From the NCBI GenBank assembly GCA_002412765.1, contig DHVR01000004.1, positions 59,003 through 123,002 on the forward strand: a stretch of 64,000 nucleotides of DNA, given 5' to 3'. Position 1 is the stretch's first letter. Each line of letters begins with the position of its first letter. Made by a program: the position numbers and the translations under genes. The notes below the pieces were generated by a model. That model ran no database searches and had not been told where the DNA came from. It saw only the letters and a list, made by a program, of their open reading frames with translations. Source of the DNA: Leptolinea sp. UBA5203 (GTDB lineage Bacteria > Chloroflexota > Anaerolineae > Anaerolineales > Anaerolineaceae). This document shows positions 59,534 through 64,000 of the stretch, in pieces.

Positions 59534-60625
59534 CTATTCCTCTATCTTTAGATCGCTGTAATCACCCGGACGGGCGAAGATCATCCGTCCAGCTGCTGTT
59601 TGCAATACTTTAGTTACCGTAACGATCGTCTCCTGATTGATGTGCTCGCGGCCATTTTCAACCACCACCATCGTGCCATCATCCAGATAACCAACCCCTT
59701 GATTCTGTTCCTTGCCTTCCTGAATGACCCGCACACTCAATAATTCACCTGGCAGGAGGACTGATTTAACCGCATTGGCCAGCTCATTGATATTCAGCAC
59801 GCGCACACCTTGCAGCTCAGCCACCCGGTTCAAATTATAATCATTGGTCAGGATGGGACATTTCAACTGACGTGCCAGAATGACCAGTTTGTCATCCACT
59901 TCCCGCACACCATCCACGTCAATATCGGATAGCCGTACCACAATCGCCGAATCCTTTTGCATGGAGGATAACACTTCCATGCCGCGGCGTCCGCGTTGTC
60001 TACGCAAGCCATCCGAAGAATCCGCGATGTATTGCAGTTCATTCAACACAAAACGGGGAATCAACAAAGCGCCGGGGATAAAACCAGTGTGAGCCACATC
60101 CAGGATGCGTCCATCAATAATCACGCTGGTATCCAGCAAAATCACACGTTCATCGGTGGAACCGGCAGGAGCCCGGGTAGTGCCCCCAAACATCCCCGTA
60201 ATCACATTAAACAAGTCCTGCTGCCGAAGCACAAACGCCATGATGCCAATGTAGGAAAACAAAATTACCCCGACAAAGGGTAATACATCGCCAAAGGGAG
60301 AGGGCAGCATGGAAACAGGAAATGCAACCAGGGCCGCCACGATCAAACCCACGGTCAGGCCAGCCAGGGATGCAAAGAGAATTTTTGCATCAATATGGGT
60401 AAACAACTTCTTTAAAGCCTGCATCGGTCGGGTAGTAAAAAAAGGCGTTAGGATAATACCAAACAAAGCGCCTACCAACCCAATGGATACCGCATAAACT
60501 TCTGTGGGAAATATATCTTTGCTCTGGCTTAATTGAATACTGCCGCCAATTTCAATCCCCCAAAAAACGCCTACGATGGTGAAAACGATCATACCAATTA
60601 ATCGTAAAATAAATTCCACACTCAT
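59534..60625 (-). CDS. PIN/TRAM domain membrane protein (YacL-like)
   Basis: The start at 60625 follows GGAGG and gives 363 residues. Four membrane helices in the first 135 residues are followed by a PIN nuclease domain (about 170-285; VILLDTSVIIDGRILDVAHT, RFVLNELQYIADSSDGLRRQ, RGRRGMEVLSSM, CPILTNDYNLNRVAEL) and a C-terminal TRAM domain (about 295-355). PIN acidic residues are intact, so it is likely a membrane-bound RNase like YacL. It is the first gene of the PIN/TRAM-cysS-rlmB operon; ispD and ispF found there in other bacteria are absent. Confidence 0.93.
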   Translation of the reverse strand: MSVEFILRLIGMIVFTIVGVFWGIEIGGSIQLSQSKDIFPTEVYAVSIGLVGALFGIILTPFFTTRPMQALKKLFTHIDAKILFASLAGLTVGLIVAALVAFPVSMLPSPFGDVLPFVGVILFSYIGIMAFVLRQQDLFNVITGMFGGTTRAPAGSTDERVILLDTSVIIDGRILDVAHTGFIPGALLIPRFVLNELQYIADSSDGLRRQRGRRGMEVLSSMQKDSAIVVRLSDIDVDGVREVDDKLVILARQLKCPILTNDYNLNRVAELQGVRVLNINELANAVKSVLLPGELLSVRVIQEGKEQNQGVGYLDDGTMVVVENGREHINQETIVTVTKVLQTAAGRMIFARPGDYSDLKIEE

Positions 60626-60695
60626 AATAAATCCTCCGAATAAGTCCAAAATAAATATGTTAAAGAGCCCGGCAATAATAGTAATGATATATTGG

Positions 60696-60725
60696 ATGAT
60701 AGCATGAACCCAGAGGGAATGTCAA
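60696..60725 (-). promoter_or_regulatory. Promoter of the PIN/TRAM-cysS-rlmB operon
   Basis: Minus-strand TTGACA (60720-60725) and TATCAT (60696-60701) with an 18-bp spacer, about 70 nt upstream of the start codon. Confidence 0.75.
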
Positions 60726-60800
60726 ATAAAGTGGAGCGATCCTATAAAAGATTAATGGAATATGGAGTCATTTTTCTATTTTTTTTGTTACAATTTGTCC

Positions 60801-62165
60801 ATGAGTGAACCCAGCTGGATTTCAGAGGCAATCTTTTACCATATCTACCCATTGGGTCTTTGCGGTGCACCCTCAGAAAATGATGGCAGCACCCCGCCAA
60901 TCCATCGCCTTGCCTCCTTGCAGGAATGGATTCCTCATCTAAAATCTCTGGGTATCAACGCAATCTATATCGGACCAATCTTTGAATCCATCTCACACGG
61001 ATATGATACGACCAATTATCACCACATCGATCGCCGGCTGGGCAGCGACGATGATTTTGCCGCTTTGGTGGATGCCTTTCATCAGAACGGCATGCGCGTG
61101 ATTCTGGATGCGGTATTCAATCACGTTGGGCGCCAGTTTCCCGCCTTTCTGGACGTGCAGCAACAGGGACAAAACTCACCCTACCGGGATTGGTTCTCCG
61201 GGCTCGATTTTAGCAAATCCTCTCCCCTTGGGGATCCTTTCACCTATGATACCTGGGCCGGTCATTACAGCCTGGTAAAACTTAATCTTAAAAATCCGGC
61301 GGTTTGCACTCACCTACTGGATGCCGTGCGCAGTTGGTTTGAGCGCTGGCACATTGATGGTCTGCGCCTGGACGCTGTCGATCAGGTGGATTTAGATTTT
61401 CTGCGCCAACTGCGTCAAACCACAGACGCCATCCATGCGGATGCCTGGTTGATGGGCGAATCTGTCCACGGGGATTACAAAACCTGGGCAAATCCCGAGA
61501 TGATTCATAGCATCACCAATTACGAATGTTATAAGGGATTATATTCCAGCCACAATGATCAAAACCTGTTTGAAATCGCGTACGCCTTTAACCGTCAATC
61601 AGGTGAAAACGGGCTGTATGAAAATTTGGCACTATATAATTTCCTGGATAACCATGACGTCAACCGCATTGCTTCCATGATAAAACGTCAAGAATATCTA
61701 AACACCCTATATATTCTGCTCTACACCATGCCAGGCATCCCTTCCATTTATTACGGCAGTGAGTGGGGGATTCAAGCGGAGAAGACCGATTTTTCGGATC
61801 GCGACTTGCGCCCGAGCTTGAGCTTACAACAGCTACAGGCCAACCCTCCTGCTCCCCAACTGTTTCCCCTGCTTCAGCAATTAGCCGGGATACGAAAATC
61901 CCTGCCTGCTTTGACCACGGGCGGATATCAGGAGTTACTTGTACAAAGTAAACAGCTCGCATTTTTTCGTACTAACCCGCAAAACTCAGTCCTGGTGGCC
62001 ATCAATATCGCGGATGAACCGGTTCAGGTCACATTGCCAATCCCTATCCCAGAAAGATCCTGGGTGGATGCACTTCACCCGCAGGACGTGTTCACTTCCG
62101 ATTCAAACTCTCTGTCAGTAAATATCCCTGCCCATGGGGGGCGCATTCTTCACCTGGCAAACTAA
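60801..62165 (+). CDS. GH13 alpha-amylase family glycosidase
   Basis: A 454-residue GH13 enzyme with the four catalytic regions: region I DAVFNH, region II GLRLDAVDQV (nucleophile Asp), region III LMGESVHGD (acid Glu), region IV NFLDNHDVNR. A short C-terminal beta domain (about 375-454) follows. No signal peptide is seen and the protein is shorter than secreted amylases, so it is likely a cytosolic maltodextrin-degrading or cyclodextrinase-like enzyme. TACAAT ends 6 nt before the ATG at 60801 without a ribosome site, suggesting a leaderless mRNA. Confidence 0.92.
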   Translation: MSEPSWISEAIFYHIYPLGLCGAPSENDGSTPPIHRLASLQEWIPHLKSLGINAIYIGPIFESISHGYDTTNYHHIDRRLGSDDDFAALVDAFHQNGMRVILDAVFNHVGRQFPAFLDVQQQGQNSPYRDWFSGLDFSKSSPLGDPFTYDTWAGHYSLVKLNLKNPAVCTHLLDAVRSWFERWHIDGLRLDAVDQVDLDFLRQLRQTTDAIHADAWLMGESVHGDYKTWANPEMIHSITNYECYKGLYSSHNDQNLFEIAYAFNRQSGENGLYENLALYNFLDNHDVNRIASMIKRQEYLNTLYILLYTMPGIPSIYYGSEWGIQAEKTDFSDRDLRPSLSLQQLQANPPAPQLFPLLQQLAGIRKSLPALTTGGYQELLVQSKQLAFFRTNPQNSVLVAINIADEPVQVTLPIPIPERSWVDALHPQDVFTSDSNSLSVNIPAHGGRILHLAN

Positions 62166-62167
62166 CT

Positions 62168-62635
62168 TCATCCATAAGGATGAAGATGAATTTTCTCCAT
62201 CATCTTTTCCGGGTATTTTGCCAATTGGAAGCCGAACTGACCATATAATCCGTGCGCATCCCTTGTTTTTAAGGTCCACGACCGTAAGCCCTGCAAATCC
62301 GGATGGGACAAAATGCAGCTCAGCAGCCATTTGGAAAGCCCAGACCCGCGGTTCTCGGGCAGGATAAAAACATCCATCAGATTGGCAAAGGTAGCATAAT
62401 CACTGACCACCCTGGCGAAGCCGACCATTTTCTGATTCGGGTCATACACCCCAAAACATAAGGAATGATCCAAAGATCGGTCGACAATCTCTCTGGGAAT
62501 ATTGAGCGCCCAATACGATTCCTGGCTTAAATAGCGGTGAACCACGTGACGATCAATGCGTTCAGCATCGGTTGAAACGACATATTCATCCCGCAGCCAT
62601 TCCACCTGTAAGGGGTTTTGTTTTTGCATGCCCAC
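62168..62635 (-). CDS. GNAT family N-acetyltransferase
   Basis: A 155-residue acetyltransferase. Key features are VDRSLDHSLCFGVYDPNQKM, VGFARVVSDYATFANLMDVF, the acetyl-CoA loop LPENRGSGLSKWLL, and the C-terminal GLRSWTLKTRDAHGLYGQFG. This group resembles small uncharacterised acetyltransferases. GGAGG precedes its ATG and a TATAAT box is found upstream on the minus strand. It is convergent with the amylase gene; a CTTCATCC/GGATGAAG hairpin at 62166-62185 overlaps the ends of both. Confidence 0.9.
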   Translation of the reverse strand: MGMQKQNPLQVEWLRDEYVVSTDAERIDRHVVHRYLSQESYWALNIPREIVDRSLDHSLCFGVYDPNQKMVGFARVVSDYATFANLMDVFILPENRGSGLSKWLLSCILSHPDLQGLRSWTLKTRDAHGLYGQFGFQLAKYPEKMMEKIHLHPYG

Positions 62636-62731
62636 CTCCGTCTTGGTATTAATTATAGTACGAAGTTATCGGGCTACTCCCCACCTTATCAATGGTACAA
62701 TTTCACAATACCAGGGTAGAGGAATACTTTT

Positions 62732-63634
62732 ATGTTCAAAGCCATAACAACGCACACCAAAGCGAACATCGCCATGGCATTATCCGTCATGGCATTGAGT
62801 TTTTCAGGCTTTTTCGTCCGCTGGGCGGATGCGCCCGGCCCGATTACCTCACTGTTCCGCATGGCTTTTACTGCGCTTTTGCTGACCCCCTTTGTGCTCA
62901 AAAAACGCTCCCTGCGATCTTTTACCAAAAAACAAATCATCTTTCCGTTACTCGCCGGGGTCTTCTCTGCGATGGATCATTACTTTTGGAGTACTGCCGT
63001 TGGCTACACCACTGTAGCTAACGCCATTTTGTTTAATTATATTGCCCCTGTTTGGGTGGCTCTGATTGCTTACTTTCTTTATAAGGAAAAACTGACTCTG
63101 AAATTCTGGGGCGGCATGGGCCTGACAATGGTGGGCGCTTTAACTATTTTCGGCAATGACCTCCTTCATCACCCTCAAATCGGGCTGGGAGATTCCCTGG
63201 CCATCATCTCCAGCTTTTTCTATGCCGGCTACTTCTTGTTTTCACAACAGGGCCGGAAAGTGACCCAGGTGGTGGAGTATTTATGGCTGGTCACCCTCGC
63301 TGCAACCCTGACCTTGACCATTGCCGCTCTTTTTAATGGGATGCCCATTAGTGGTTATTCAGGAACAACCATCCTGACCTTCATCTCCGCAGCCGTCTTC
63401 GCCCAAGCCGTGGGCTACCTCTCCCTGTCCTATGCCAGCGGGCATCTCTCCGCCTCCGTCATATCCCCTACCATGATTCTGCAACCCGTCGTGACTGCCC
63501 TCTTGGCAGTACCTATTCTGGGAGAACCCATCACCATCCAGTTAATCATCGCTGCCCCGTTGATCCTGATCGGCATTCTCTTGATCAACCAGAAAGATGC
63601 ACCTCTGAAAACAAAAGCAAAATCACTGGCCTGA
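62732..63634 (+). CDS. EamA/DMT family exporter
   Basis: A 300-residue membrane protein with ten helices in two EamA repeats. Repeat 1 (about 8-140) has SFSGFFVRWADAPGPITSLF and ANAILFNYIAPVWVALIAYF; repeat 2 (about 160-290) has SAAVFAQAVGYLSLSYASGH, ISPTMILQPVVTALLAVPIL. The drug/metabolite transporter superfamily exports amino acids and related metabolites. Substrate unknown. AGAGG lies 8 nt before the ATG, and the 3' end overlaps a small opposite frame by 12 bp. Confidence 0.9.
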   Translation: MFKAITTHTKANIAMALSVMALSFSGFFVRWADAPGPITSLFRMAFTALLLTPFVLKKRSLRSFTKKQIIFPLLAGVFSAMDHYFWSTAVGYTTVANAILFNYIAPVWVALIAYFLYKEKLTLKFWGGMGLTMVGALTIFGNDLLHHPQIGLGDSLAIISSFFYAGYFLFSQQGRKVTQVVEYLWLVTLAATLTLTIAALFNGMPISGYSGTTILTFISAAVFAQAVGYLSLSYASGHLSASVISPTMILQPVVTALLAVPILGEPITIQLIIAAPLILIGILLINQKDAPLKTKAKSLA

Positions 63635-63844
63635 TTCCAAAACAGTCTCTCCAGAAATAAGAGAGACAGATGGTATTAAGTTTTCTTTAGCAGGTAGCAT
63701 GATCAGGTGCGATGTCTCACAGGATGTTTCTGTGAAATATTCGGCACTAACGTAGGTTGGGTTGAGTCGGGGATATTTCACCAAACCAGCCAGTGCAACA
63801 ACCCCGGCGAAACCCAACAGCAGACACCGATACAAATCCAGCAT
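63623..63844 (-). CDS. Possible small membrane-anchored protein
   Basis: A 73-residue frame with one helix (about 6-22, CLLLGFAGVVALAGLV) and a polar outer part. GGGGG lies a few nt before the ATG. No family was recognised, it overlaps the EamA stop, and its base pattern is unremarkable, so it may be fortuitous. The remaining 156 bp to the window end hold a hairpin-like CCCCCTGTCCCCGAAGGGGG and nothing else recognised. Confidence 0.35.
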   Translation of the reverse strand: MLDLYRCLLLGFAGVVALAGLVKYPRLNPTYVSAEYFTETSCETSHLIMLPAKENLIPSVSLISGETVLESGQ

Positions 63845-64000
63845 TGAGCCCCCTGTCCCCGAAGGGGGAGAGCTCCGTCGAAGGGATTGCCTACCCCTTT
63901 ACGTTACAGGCCACCCGATCGGACAAAAACATATGTATATGGCATTGCCCATTCTTTATAAAACAGTCCGGGAAATTGAACTGCACCCCAAAAGTTGGAC

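Noticed and set aside
1..64000. tRNA or rRNA genes
   Set aside because: No cloverleaf with a GGTTC-type T-arm and CCA-type end, and no rRNA core sequence, was seen in the gaps; a covariance search was not possible here.

Overview
The window (about 50% GC overall, with several AT-rich islands) looks like a bacterial chromosome segment, most probably from Chloroflexota, class Anaerolineae. This is an inference from gene content: lipoproteins with long Pro/Thr linkers followed by WD40-like or lectin-like domains, a DUF177-sigma factor pair, a PIN/TRAM protein next to cysS and rlmB, MurJ, a PEP-utilising enzyme of the Rph type, paired SagB-like nitroreductases, and many short inverted repeats between genes. 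No rRNA, tRNA, CRISPR array or intact transposase was seen.

Layout. 0-0.66 kb: a 200-bp tandem repeat. 0.7-12.4 kb: DUF559 nuclease, lipoprotein, adenosine-specific-kinase family protein, small membrane proteins, a histidine kinase/response regulator pair, an acetyltransferase, a WD40-like lipoprotein with an M20 peptidase, and an MFS transporter. 12.5-19.4 kb: a partly AT-rich locus, read leftward from one strong promoter at 19.4 kb, built around a giant Ig-repeat membrane protein split by a frameshift; a truncated copy of one of its segments lies at 12.5 kb. 19.5-24.8 kb: PLD lipoprotein, chagasin-like inhibitor, pentapeptide-repeat membrane protein, and a zinc-finger/HTH/Panacea protein. 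25-37.7 kb: a rhomboid remnant, murJ, a stand-alone pyruvate-kinase C-terminal domain protein, two tandem nitroreductases, CYTH, a GT39-like glycosyltransferase, MFS, and an Rph-like enzyme downstream of a TetR repressor, each preceded by a matching operator. 37.8-38.5 kb: repeat-rich DNA. 38.6-47.5 kb: methyltransferase, GNAT, NUDIX, YjjX-type NTPase, LiaF-like protein, dtd, LmbE, SPFH protein, selD and gamma-glutamyltransferase. 47.5-51.7 kb: repeats followed by an AT-rich island in which three unrelated hypothetical genes each carry an R-X4/5-H motif of the HEPN type, next to a decayed antitoxin gene. 51.8-64 kb: housekeeping genes (rdgB, DUF177, sigA, CDF transporter, ferritin, rlmB, cysS, PIN/TRAM, GH13 amylase) and an EamA exporter.

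The two strongest observations are (1) selD, which reads through an in-frame TGA exactly at the catalytic Cys/Sec position with a hairpin just downstream, so the cell very probably makes selenoproteins, and (2) the three-gene HEPN-like island, a plausible uncharacterised defence or toxin locus. Decay is common in the accessory parts: a rhomboid fragment, an antitoxin fragment, a duplicated Ig-domain fragment and two probable frameshifts at homopolymers. At four genes a -10 box lies 6-8 nt before the start codon, which suggests leaderless transcripts.
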